Source: Cryobacterium cheniae
GTDB taxonomy: Bacteria; Actinomycetota; Actinomycetes; Actinomycetales; Microbacteriaceae
Length of the DNA: 37,618 nt
Assembly: GCF_004403395.1 (NCBI RefSeq)
Contig: NZ_SOGN01000024.1
Location: 1 to 37,618, forward strand
Direction of reading: 5' to 3'
Of this stretch, positions 14,642-22,029 are shown one piece after another. The notes under the pieces were generated by a model. That model was not told the DNA's origin. It made no database searches and saw nothing but the letters and a program-made list of their open reading frames with translations. Each line of letters opens with the position of its first letter. Position 1 is the stretch's first letter. Made by a program: the position numbers and the translations under genes.

Positions 14642-16516
14642 ATGCTCACACTCGCTTCGCGCCTTCGGGCGCTGGATGACGCAACGTTGCGTCGCACGAT
14701 CGACATTCGCGCGGTCTCGCCCACGGGCATCCGTGACTTCTTCGATCTGGCCGAGGCGCTCCTCGAGCCGGACGCGATCCAGCGGGTGCTGGCCCGGCTC
14801 GACCGGGCCACCCTCTCTGTCCTCGCGGTCGCCGGTGAGCTCAGCCAGGGGTTAGAGGTCGGCACGGATGCCGCGCCGTCACTGTTCGACCTCGCCCAGC
14901 GCCTGTCCGAACTGGCGGGTTCGCCCGTCGACGTGGCCGAGGTCGCCGGCCGCGCGGCCGAGCTGGACTCGCTGATGCTCGCGCGCCTGGCGGACGGGCG
15001 CTTCAGCCCCTACGCGGCGGTGGCCGCGCAGCTGCTGACCTGGCCTGACCAGGGCCTGCCGACCGCACTCGAACTGGCGTCAACGCCCTCACCCGCGGCG
15101 CTGGCCAGCGTCGACAATACGGATGCCCGGTTCACCGACCGTCTTGCGGCGGAGCGCGCCTTCGCCGCGGTGTCGTCCATCGCCGAACTGGTCACCGAGC
15201 TCGCCCGCGAGCCGGCCAGGGAACTCAGCCGGGGCGGACTCGGCCTGCCTGACACCAAGCGCCTCGCCGCCGTGATGGGCGTCGACCTCGAATCCGCGCC
15301 CGCCTTCGTCGCGACCGCGGCCCGGGCCGAACTCATCGCGCAGTGCGAGGGGTACTGGAATGAGACCGGGACCGGGGAGGCCTGGCTGCTGGAAAGCACC
15401 GCCCGCCGCTGGGCGACCCTGGCCGAGGCTTGGCAGGCGGCCCTGCCGCCGGATGTGCGCGGCATCCTCGCCCGCCGGCCCGGCGTTTCCTGGGGTGACG
15501 TGCTGCGCAACTTCGTGGCGTGGCTCTACCCGGCCGGCGGCCAGTGGATGGACGACCGGGTCACCGAGTTCGCCGGGGACGCCGAGTTGATCGGCATCAC
15601 CGCCCACCAGACCACGAGCTCGGCCGGTGCCGCAGTGCTGGCCGGAGACCTTGAGGCGGCCGTCGCCACCATGGCAGCATCGCTGCCGGCAACCGGCGGC
15701 GCGGTGTACCTGCAGAACGACCTGTCCATCGTGTCCCCCGGGCCGCTCGCGCCCTCGATCGACACGCGCCTGCGCGGGCTCGCCGACGTGGAGAGCCGGG
15801 AACTGGCCCTGAGCTACCGCATCACCGCCACCTCGGTGAACCGTGCCCTGGCGGCCGGCGAGACGGCGGAGACCCTGCTCGAGTTCCTGCGCACGGTCTC
15901 CCTGACCGGCATCCCGCAGCCCGTCGATTACCTGATCCGGGAGTCCGCCGCCCGCTACGGGCGGGTGCGCGTCGGCCCGGCCGACGACGTGGAGTCCCCG
16001 GCGCAGGCCTACGTCCAGTCCGACGACGCAGCCCTGCTGAGCACCATCGCCGTGGACCAGACGCTCGCCTCCCTCGGTCTCATTCCCGCCGCCGAAAGCC
16101 GGCTGACCAGCCGGTTCCCCTCCGACGTGGTCTTCTGGGCGCTCAGCGATGCGCGCTACCCCGTCGCCGCGGAGGACGCGACGCACGAGATCGTGCACCT
16201 GCGCCGGCACCAGCTCGCCCGGGTCGCGCCGAAAGACGCGCCCGATCCGGCCGTCGCACTGGTCGAGACGCTGCGCGCCGCAGACGGCGGCGAAGGTCAG
16301 GCAGCGGATGCCTGGCTCGCCCGCCAGCTCGACTCGGCGATCAAGGCGAAACAGACCGTTGTCGTCAGCATCGCCATGCCCGGCGGCGTGGTGGTGGACT
16401 ACCTCCTCGAGCCGGCCAGCGTGGGCGGCGGGCGTTTCCGGGCCCGGGACCGACGCGCGGACATCGAACGCACTCTGCCCCTGTCCAGCATCATCAGCAT
16501 CACTCCGGCGCCGTAG
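14642..16516 (+). CDS. Helicase-associated domain protein (XPB partner)
   Basis: 624 residues from the ATG at 14642. It begins LTLASRLRALDDATLRRTID, typical of the family paired with bacterial XPB. The N-terminal half is helical and Ala/Leu rich; the segment around residues 340-470 (GAVYLQNDLSIVSPGPLAPS, then RITATSVNRALAAGETAETLLEFLR) is the conserved helicase-associated domain (PF13625 type). The C-terminus is beta-rich and ends with a WYL-like or SH3-like segment (GGRFRARDRRADIERTLPLSSI). As I recall, the counterpart in M. tuberculosis is Rv0862c, next to Rv0861c (Ercc3). It may act as a DNA-binding or regulatory partner of XPB, analogous to archaeal Bax1, which is inference. Same strand as XPB, 40-bp gap. 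Confidence 0.85.
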   Translation: MLTLASRLRALDDATLRRTIDIRAVSPTGIRDFFDLAEALLEPDAIQRVLARLDRATLSVLAVAGELSQGLEVGTDAAPSLFDLAQRLSELAGSPVDVAEVAGRAAELDSLMLARLADGRFSPYAAVAAQLLTWPDQGLPTALELASTPSPAALASVDNTDARFTDRLAAERAFAAVSSIAELVTELAREPARELSRGGLGLPDTKRLAAVMGVDLESAPAFVATAARAELIAQCEGYWNETGTGEAWLLESTARRWATLAEAWQAALPPDVRGILARRPGVSWGDVLRNFVAWLYPAGGQWMDDRVTEFAGDAELIGITAHQTTSSAGAAVLAGDLEAAVATMAASLPATGGAVYLQNDLSIVSPGPLAPSIDTRLRGLADVESRELALSYRITATSVNRALAAGETAETLLEFLRTVSLTGIPQPVDYLIRESAARYGRVRVGPADDVESPAQAYVQSDDAALLSTIAVDQTLASLGLIPAAESRLTSRFPSDVVFWALSDARYPVAAEDATHEIVHLRRHQLARVAPKDAPDPAVALVETLRAADGGEGQAADAWLARQLDSAIKAKQTVVVSIAMPGGVVVDYLLEPASVGGGRFRARDRRADIERTLPLSSIISITPAP

Positions 16517-16542
16517 GTGCGAGCCTTCACACTGACGGGGCG

Positions 16543-16548
16543 TAGGAT
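16543..16548 (+). promoter_or_regulatory. -10 element, probable leaderless start of XPB
   Basis: TAGGAT lies eight bases before the ATG at 16557, without an SD sequence. Confidence 0.45.
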
Positions 16549-16556
16549 CGACGGTT

Positions 16557-18212
16557 ATGTCTGATGGCCCGCTGATCGTCCAAAGTGACCGCACGGTTCT
16601 GCTCGAAGTCGCGCACCCTCTCGCTGAGGATGCGCGCCACGACCTGGCCGTCTTCGCCGAGCTGGAGCGTGCGCCCGAGCACATCCACACCTACCGCATC
16701 ACCCGGCTGGGGTTGTGGAATGCCCGTGCCGCGGGGCACGACGCGTCCAACATGCTGGCCACGCTGGAAAAATACTCGAAGTTCGCCATCCCGCAGACCG
16801 TCAGCGTGGACATCGCCGAGACGGTGGGCCGGTACGGCAGGCTCGTCATCGACCGCGACTCCGAGGGTCAGCTCATCCTGAAGAGCAACGACGAGGCCGT
16901 GCTCACCGAGATCGCCGGGGCCCGGCGCATCGCGCCCCTGCTGATCGGGAATCCGTCGCCGGACTCGTTCCTGGTCGAACCGTGGGCCCGCGGCCAGCTC
17001 AAGCAGGAGCTGGTGAAACTGGGCTGGCCTGCCGAGGACCTCGCCGGCTACACGCCGGGAACGCCGCATCCGATCGATCTGAAGGAAGACGGCTGGGCGC
17101 TTCGCGACTACCAGAACAAAGCCGTCTCCAGCTTCTTCGACGGCGGCTCCGGCGTGGTCGTGCTGCCCTGCGGGGCAGGCAAGACGCTGGTCGGCGCCGG
17201 GGCCATGGCCACCGCCAAGACCAACACTCTCATCCTCGTCACCAACACGGTCTCCGCCCGCCAGTGGCGCGACGAGCTACTCAAGCGCACGACCCTCACG
17301 GCCGACGAGATCGGCGAGTATTCCGGGCAGGTCAAAGAGGTCAAGCCGGTCACGATCGCGACCTACCAGATCCTCACCGCCAAGCGGAAGGGCGAATACG
17401 CGCACCTCGAGCTGCTTGACGCCATGGACTGGGGCCTCGTCATCTACGACGAGGTGCACCTGCTGCCGGCCCCCGTGTTCAAGCTGACCGCGGAGCTGCA
17501 GGCCCGCCGCCGCCTCGGCCTCACCGCCACCCTGGTGCGCGAGGACGGTCGCGAAGGCGACGTCTTCAGCCTGATCGGCCCCAAGCGGTTCGACGCACCC
17601 TGGAAGGAGATCGAGGCCCAGGGTTTCATCTCCCCGGCCTCCTGCTACGAGGTGCGCATCGATCTCCCGCAGTCCGAACGGCTCAGCTATGCCGCCGCCG
17701 CGGACGACGAACGCTACCGGATGGCCGCTACCGCGCCCGCGAAGCTCGACGTCGTCAAGCGTCTGGTGGCCAAGCACCCCGGGGAACGCATCCTCGTGAT
17801 CGGCCAGTACCTCGACCAGATCGACGAGCTCGCCGAAGCCCTGGACGCACCCAAACTCACCGGGGCCACCCCCGTCGACGAACGCGAACGCCTCTACCAG
17901 GCCTTCCGGGTCGGCGAGGAGAACCTGCTCGTGGTGTCGAAAGTCGCGAATTTCTCGGTCGACCTGCCCGAGGCCACCGTCGCCATCCAGGTCTCGGGTT
18001 CCTTCGGCTCCCGCCAGGAGGAGGCCCAGCGGCTCGGACGGCTGCTGCGGCCCAAGGAGTCCGGCCTGTCCGCGAACTTCTACACGCTCGTGGCCCGCGA
18101 CACCGTTGACCAGGACTTCGCCCAGAACCGCCAGCGTTTCCTCGCCGAGCAGGGGTACAGCTACACGATCCTCGACTCGCAGAACCTGGACGCGGAGGCC
18201 GTGGTCGTCTGA
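16557..18212 (+). CDS. DNA repair helicase XPB (Ercc3 family)
   Basis: 551 residues from the ATG at 16557. An SF2 helicase with 3'-5' polarity in the family. The N-terminal damage-recognition-like domain (about 1-175) includes LGLWNARAAGHDASNMLATL. Motif I is LPCGAGKT at 203-210, motif II is DEVH at 298-301, motif III is TAT at 323-325, and the RED-like motif (VRED) is at 327-330. The C-terminal RecA fold contains ILVIGQYLDQIDELAEAL and ends with QRLGRLLRPK (motif VI). The length equals other actinobacterial XPBs (about 540-560). The bacterial protein unwinds DNA in vitro in related species; its repair role in vivo is not settled. Encoded with its helicase-associated partner; a long hairpin follows. 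Confidence 0.95.
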   Translation: MSDGPLIVQSDRTVLLEVAHPLAEDARHDLAVFAELERAPEHIHTYRITRLGLWNARAAGHDASNMLATLEKYSKFAIPQTVSVDIAETVGRYGRLVIDRDSEGQLILKSNDEAVLTEIAGARRIAPLLIGNPSPDSFLVEPWARGQLKQELVKLGWPAEDLAGYTPGTPHPIDLKEDGWALRDYQNKAVSSFFDGGSGVVVLPCGAGKTLVGAGAMATAKTNTLILVTNTVSARQWRDELLKRTTLTADEIGEYSGQVKEVKPVTIATYQILTAKRKGEYAHLELLDAMDWGLVIYDEVHLLPAPVFKLTAELQARRRLGLTATLVREDGREGDVFSLIGPKRFDAPWKEIEAQGFISPASCYEVRIDLPQSERLSYAAAADDERYRMAATAPAKLDVVKRLVAKHPGERILVIGQYLDQIDELAEALDAPKLTGATPVDERERLYQAFRVGEENLLVVSKVANFSVDLPEATVAIQVSGSFGSRQEEAQRLGRLLRPKESGLSANFYTLVARDTVDQDFAQNRQRFLAEQGYSYTILDSQNLDAEAVVV

Positions 18213-18228
18213 CCGCCCGCCGCACCTT

Positions 18229-18291
18229 CGCCGAACCGTGATTTCGGCCCCGTTTCCAGGCCGGAACAGGGGCGAAACTCACGGTTCGGCG
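18229..18291. terminator. Long palindrome between convergent genes
   Basis: A perfect 13-bp arm (18229-18241) matches 18279-18291. The inner bases continue to pair (TTTCG with CGAAA, CCCC with GGGG, with bulges), giving an almost 28-bp hairpin. It lies between the XPB stop and the reductase stop, so it can serve both strands. Confidence 0.65.
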
Positions 18292-18318
18292 GGTTGAGGG
18301 GCGAGGGGCCGGGCACAG

Positions 18319-19032
18319 TCAGGACGCCTCCCGGCGGGCGTAGCGCAGGAAGAGCATGTCCCCCGCGGTCAGCACGTGCAGCAGCGACATCTCCCGGGTG
18401 ACGGCGGCGACGCCGGCGGAGATCCGCCCCGCCGGGCCGCCCTCGAGAACCGGGCTGACGGTCAGGCACAGCTCGTCGACGCAGTCGGCCTCGATCATCG
18501 CGCCGAACAGGTTCGGCCCGCCCTCGCAGAGCATCTGGGCGAAGCCCCGCCGAGCCAGGTCCGCCCGCATCCGGCGCGGGTCCACGGCCTCCTCCCCGCA
18601 GACCAGCACGTCCGCCACCTCGGCGAGCTCGGCCCGGCGCCCCAGCGGCGACGCGGCGTGGGTCACGACCAGCGGTCGCACAGCGGCGTCCGTGAACAGA
18701 GGGTGGCCCGGGTCGAGGTCCAGCCGGGAGGACACGACGGCGACCGGCGGTTGCGCCGGGAGTCCGTGCCGGACCCGCCACGCGGCATCCGCGGGGCCAA
18801 GACGGATGCCGCCGTAACCCTCGGCGCGCACCGTGCCCGCGCCGACCACGAGCACGTCGGCGAGCATTCGGAGGGTGTCGAAGACGAGCCTGTCGTCGGC
18901 GTTCCCGAGCCCGCCGCTCACACCCGCACGCGTGGCGGCGCCGTCGAGGCTCGCGATGAAATTCACCCGCAGGTGCGGCTGGGTCCGGTCGGGCACCCGG
19001 TAACGGATGATCAGCTCGTCACGATCCAGCAT
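18319..19032 (-). CDS. RibD C-terminal-type pyrimidine reductase
   Basis: 237 residues from the ATG at 19032, two bases after the FolP2 stop, so translation is probably coupled. The fold is DHFR-like: LRVNFIASLDGAATRAG gives the start of the core with the conserved SLDG, DRLVFDTLRMLADVLVVGAGTVRAEGY matches the NADPH-binding region, and MLCEGGPNLFGAMIEADCVDEL is the conserved ExGGPxL-type block. It lacks the N-terminal deaminase domain of RibD. Stand-alone members reduce pyrimidine intermediates of riboflavin synthesis or, in some cases, folate-like substrates. The pairing with a DHPS-like gene makes a pterin- or flavin-related substrate attractive, which is inference. Confidence 0.85.
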   Translation of the reverse strand: MLDRDELIIRYRVPDRTQPHLRVNFIASLDGAATRAGVSGGLGNADDRLVFDTLRMLADVLVVGAGTVRAEGYGGIRLGPADAAWRVRHGLPAQPPVAVVSSRLDLDPGHPLFTDAAVRPLVVTHAASPLGRRAELAEVADVLVCGEEAVDPRRMRADLARRGFAQMLCEGGPNLFGAMIEADCVDELCLTVSPVLEGGPAGRISAGVAAVTREMSLLHVLTAGDMLFLRYARREAS

Positions 19033-19034
19033 CG

Positions 19035-19943
19035 TCAGGCCAGGTTGTGGCGCACGTACGCCGGTTCGCGGAAGCCCAGGATCGCTTCGGTCATCCGCAC
19101 GGCGTCGACCGCGGCGACGACGTTGTGCATCCGCACGATCCGGGCACCCTGCAGGATGCTGTACACGGCGGCGGCGAGCGAGCCCGGGGCTCGGTCGCCG
19201 CGCTCGCGATTCAGCGTCTCCCCGATGAAGTCCTTGTTGGACACGGCGACCAGGGTGGGGTGGCCCAGCCCGGTGATCTCGCCGAGCCGCCGGGTCAGCT
19301 CGAGCGAGTGGTAGGTGTTCTTGTTCAGGTCATGCCCCGGGTCGACGATGATGCGGGATGCCGGAACGCCGCGACGAAGCGCCAGCGCGACCCGTTCATT
19401 CAGGAAGGCCGCGACCTCATGCACCACGTCGCCGTAGGTGGGCGCCGGCCACGGCGTTCGCGGTGGCGCGAGGCTGTGGGTGATCACGAGCGTGGCGTCG
19501 CTGTCCGCGACGACATCCGCCATGGCCGGATCGTGTACCCCGGTGGTGTCGTTGATCACGTGGGCGCCGGCGGCGAGGCTGGCACGCGCCACGGCGGGGT
19601 GGAAGGTGTCGACGGAGATGACGACGCCCTCGCCGCGCAGGGCCTCGATCACCGGCACGACCCGGTCGATCTCCTCCTTGATCGGAATGGAGGGGCCGGG
19701 CGCGAATTTCACCCCGCCGATATCGACCCAGTCGGCGCCGTCCAGGATCGCACGCCGAGCCGCCTTCACGGCCTCATCGAGGCCGAAGGTCGCCCCCTTG
19801 TCGTAGAAGGAATCGGGGGTGCGGTTGACGATGGCCATCACGGCCACCTCCCGCGAGAAGTCGAACAGGCGCCCACCGATCAGCCGCCGAGGGTGGATCA
19901 GATCGGGCAGCAGCAGGCCGGGCCCCGTGGTCACATCGTCCAT
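19035..19943 (-). CDS. folP2: Dihydropteroate synthase homologue, FolP2 type
   Basis: 302 residues from the ATG at 19943, with AAGGA upstream; an in-frame ATG at 20075 would run back into the flavoprotein gene and was rejected. TIM-barrel DHPS family: VMAIVNRTPDSFYDKGATF is the pterin loop (canonical enzymes read NVTPDSFSDGG), GADWVDIGGVKFAPG is the second block (canonical GADIIDIGGESTRPG), and VISVDTFHPAVA and HVINDTTGVHDP follow. The loop changes match M. tuberculosis FolP2 (Rv1207), which I recall as lacking dihydropteroate synthase activity. Its role is then uncertain. Middle gene of a tight three-gene operon (10 bp and 2 bp gaps). Confidence 0.88.
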   Translation of the reverse strand: MDDVTTGPGLLLPDLIHPRRLIGGRLFDFSREVAVMAIVNRTPDSFYDKGATFGLDEAVKAARRAILDGADWVDIGGVKFAPGPSIPIKEEIDRVVPVIEALRGEGVVISVDTFHPAVARASLAAGAHVINDTTGVHDPAMADVVADSDATLVITHSLAPPRTPWPAPTYGDVVHEVAAFLNERVALALRRGVPASRIIVDPGHDLNKNTYHSLELTRRLGEITGLGHPTLVAVSNKDFIGETLNRERGDRAPGSLAAAVYSILQGARIVRMHNVVAAVDAVRMTEAILGFREPAYVRHNLA

Positions 19944-19953
19944 GTCAGGTCCT

Positions 19954-21198
19954 TCACTCGGGTGCGCCGGCGAGCAGTTCGTCCAGTCCAATGCTCTCAT
20001 CCGCGAGCCGGGCCGCGTCGACCCGCACCTCCGTCCGGATGAAGCGCTGCACCATCTCATTGACGTCCCACACATTCACATTCATGCCGGCGACGACCCG
20101 GCCGGACACCAGCCAGAACGCGATGAATTCCCGCGCCGCCGGATCGCCCCGGAACACGACCTCCGCATCCCGGGCCAGCGTGCCGTACCCCGAGTACTCC
20201 ATCCCGAGGTCGAACTGGTCGGTGTAGAAGTACGGGATCGCGTCGTAGCTGACCGCCTGGTCGAGCATGGAGCGGCCGGCCGCGGCGCCGGCCCGCTCGG
20301 CGTTGTCCCAGTGCTCGACGCGCAGATGGTGCCGCAGCACCGGGTGGAAGACCGCGGCGACGTCGCCCGCCGCGTAGACGTCAGGGTCGATGGACCGGAA
20401 CGCCGCGTCGACGACGATGCCGTCGTCGACGGCCAGGCCCGCGGCCCGGGCCAGCCCCGTGTTCGGCACCGCACCGATCCCGATGACGACGACATCGGCG
20501 GGCACAACCTCTCCGCCCGGAAGGCTCACCCCGGCGACCCTCCCCTGCCTCTCGATCAGCCGGTCGACGTGCGTGTCCATTCGCAGCGTCACACCGTTCA
20601 CGCGGTGCAGCTCCGCGAAGACCGATCCGACCTCGTCGCCGATCACCGGGGCCAGCGGCACGCTCTCCCGACCGAGCACCGTGACGGTGTTGCCGTAACC
20701 GCGGGCGGCCGCGGCGACCTCGAGGCCGATCCAGCCGGCCCCGACGATCACGACCCGGCGGTTACCCGGCTCCAGTTCGGCCCGTAGCACATCCGACTCG
20801 TCGACCGTGCGGAGATGATGCACCCCGGCCAGGTCAGCGCCCTTGCCGGGGAAGCGCCGTGCCGACGCGCCCGTTGCGAGAAGCAGCCTGTCGTAGCGCA
20901 CCGGCCGGCCCTTCCGTAGTGTCAGCAGGTGGGTGTCGAGCGCCAACCCGGCCACCCGGGCGCCCAGCCGCACGTCGATGCCCCGCTCGTCGTACCACCT
21001 CGCCGGGCGCACGTCGATCGTGTCCCGGGCCGCCCGCCCGGCCAGGTAGTCCTTGGACAAGGGCGGCCGCACATAGGGGTATTCGGCTTCTCCGGCTAGC
21101 AGCACGATGACTCCGGCAAACCCCTCGGAACGGATGGCTTCGGCCGCCCGGGCCCCGGCCAGGCCGGCCCCCACAATCGCAAAGGTCGGTACGCCCAT
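19954..21198 (-). CDS. Ferredoxin/rubredoxin-reductase-like FAD oxidoreductase
   Basis: 414 residues from the ATG at 21198 (GGGGAGA upstream). The FAD Rossmann motif AIVGAGLAGARAAEAI is at the N-terminus; PYVRPPLSKDYLAGRA is the block following it in the ferredoxin reductase family. VVIVGAGWIGLEVAAAARG is the NAD(P)H Rossmann motif; VYAAGDVAAVFHP is the second FAD contact. The C-terminal Reductase_C domain starts near FDLGMEYSGYG. Such enzymes pass electrons from NAD(P)H to ferredoxins of oxygenases or P450s. No ferredoxin gene is adjacent, so the partner is unknown. First gene of the operon with folP2 and the RibD-type reductase, divergent from the response regulator. Confidence 0.9.
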   Translation of the reverse strand: MGVPTFAIVGAGLAGARAAEAIRSEGFAGVIVLLAGEAEYPYVRPPLSKDYLAGRAARDTIDVRPARWYDERGIDVRLGARVAGLALDTHLLTLRKGRPVRYDRLLLATGASARRFPGKGADLAGVHHLRTVDESDVLRAELEPGNRRVVIVGAGWIGLEVAAAARGYGNTVTVLGRESVPLAPVIGDEVGSVFAELHRVNGVTLRMDTHVDRLIERQGRVAGVSLPGGEVVPADVVVIGIGAVPNTGLARAAGLAVDDGIVVDAAFRSIDPDVYAAGDVAAVFHPVLRHHLRVEHWDNAERAGAAAGRSMLDQAVSYDAIPYFYTDQFDLGMEYSGYGTLARDAEVVFRGDPAAREFIAFWLVSGRVVAGMNVNVWDVNEMVQRFIRTEVRVDAARLADESIGLDELLAGAPE

Positions 21199-21294
21199 CC
21201 TGGTCTCCCCACGCCGCGACAGCCTGATTTGCAGCCCAATCTACCCGCCGATACGCGCACCGGGCTTTTTCAGTGAACATCCAGCTAACGCGCA

Positions 21295-21300
21295 GATACT
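21295..21300 (+). promoter_or_regulatory. Candidate -10 of the response regulator gene
   Basis: GATACT ends six bases before the ATG at 21307. There is no convincing SD, so this may be a leaderless start. Confidence 0.35.
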
Positions 21301-21306
21301 AGGGAC

Positions 21307-21999
21307 ATGACTGACGGCCCCCGCATCCTTATTGTCGACGACGAGCCCAATATCCGGGATCTCCTCACCACCAGCCTTCGCTTCGCCGGCTTCGCCGTCC
21401 GAGCCGTGGGCAACGGCGCCCAGGCGATCTCCGCCGTACTCGAAGAAGAACCCGACCTCATCATTCTCGACGTCATGCTGCCGGACATGAACGGCTTCGG
21501 TGTGACCAAGCGTCTGCGTTCCGCTGGTTACACGGCCCCGATCCTCTTCCTGACGGCGAAGGACGACACCGAGGACAAGATCACCGGCCTGACGGTCGGC
21601 GGGGACGACTACGTCACCAAGCCGTTCAGCCTCGACGAGATCGTCGCTCGAATCAAAGCGATCCTGCGCCGCACGATGCACGCCGACGAGGATGCCGTCA
21701 TCCGCGCCGGCGAACTCACCATGGACCAGGACACCCATGAAGTCCTGGTCGGCGAGGCTCCCATCGAGCTCAGCCCCACCGAGTTCAAGCTTCTGCGCTA
21801 CCTGATGCTGAACCCGAACAGGGTCTTGTCGAAGGCTCAGATCCTGGACCACGTCTGGGAGTACGATTTCAACGGCGACGCCGGCATCGTCGAGTCCTAT
21901 ATTTCGTACCTCCGCCGCAAGGTGGATGCGCACTCGACCGAACCCCTCATCCAGACCAAGCGCGGCTTCGGCTACATGCTCAAGGCCGCCAAGGCGTAG
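21307..21999 (+). CDS. OmpR/PhoB-family response regulator
   Basis: 230 residues from the ATG at 21307. Receiver domain (about 6-120) with acidic pocket Asp11/Asp12, phosphoacceptor Asp55 in LIILDVMLPD, a Thr in LFLTAKDD and Lys in VTKPFS. The winged-helix output domain (about 130-228) contains LSPTEFKLLRYLMLNPNRVL and the VESYISYLRRKVD recognition helix, ending in the wing TKRGFGYML. The form is TcrX/PrrA-like rather than MtrA itself. The cognate kinase is encoded 30 bp downstream on the same strand. The target genes are not known; autoregulation would be usual. Confidence 0.93.
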   Translation: MTDGPRILIVDDEPNIRDLLTTSLRFAGFAVRAVGNGAQAISAVLEEEPDLIILDVMLPDMNGFGVTKRLRSAGYTAPILFLTAKDDTEDKITGLTVGGDDYVTKPFSLDEIVARIKAILRRTMHADEDAVIRAGELTMDQDTHEVLVGEAPIELSPTEFKLLRYLMLNPNRVLSKAQILDHVWEYDFNGDAGIVESYISYLRRKVDAHSTEPLIQTKRGFGYMLKAAKA

Positions 22000-22015
22000 T
22001 CACAGCCTCCGCCCA

Positions 22016-22021
22016 TACACT
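22016..22021 (+). promoter_or_regulatory. Candidate -10 of the kinase gene
   Basis: TACACT lies eight bases before the ATG at 22030, with no SD. The kinase may have its own leaderless promoter besides reading through from the regulator gene. Confidence 0.35.
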
Positions 22022-22029
22022 GGCCTTCT

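Noticed and set aside
15089..16690. 533-codon minus-strand frame opposite the helicase-associated gene
   Set aside because: Shadow frame; the sense protein is conserved and placed in an operon with XPB.
21307..21999. Response regulator as MtrA itself, acting on the CHAP promoter
   Set aside because: Its sequence fits the TcrX/PrrA-like group better, and the kinase lacks MtrB-type features; the mtrAB locus is expected elsewhere.
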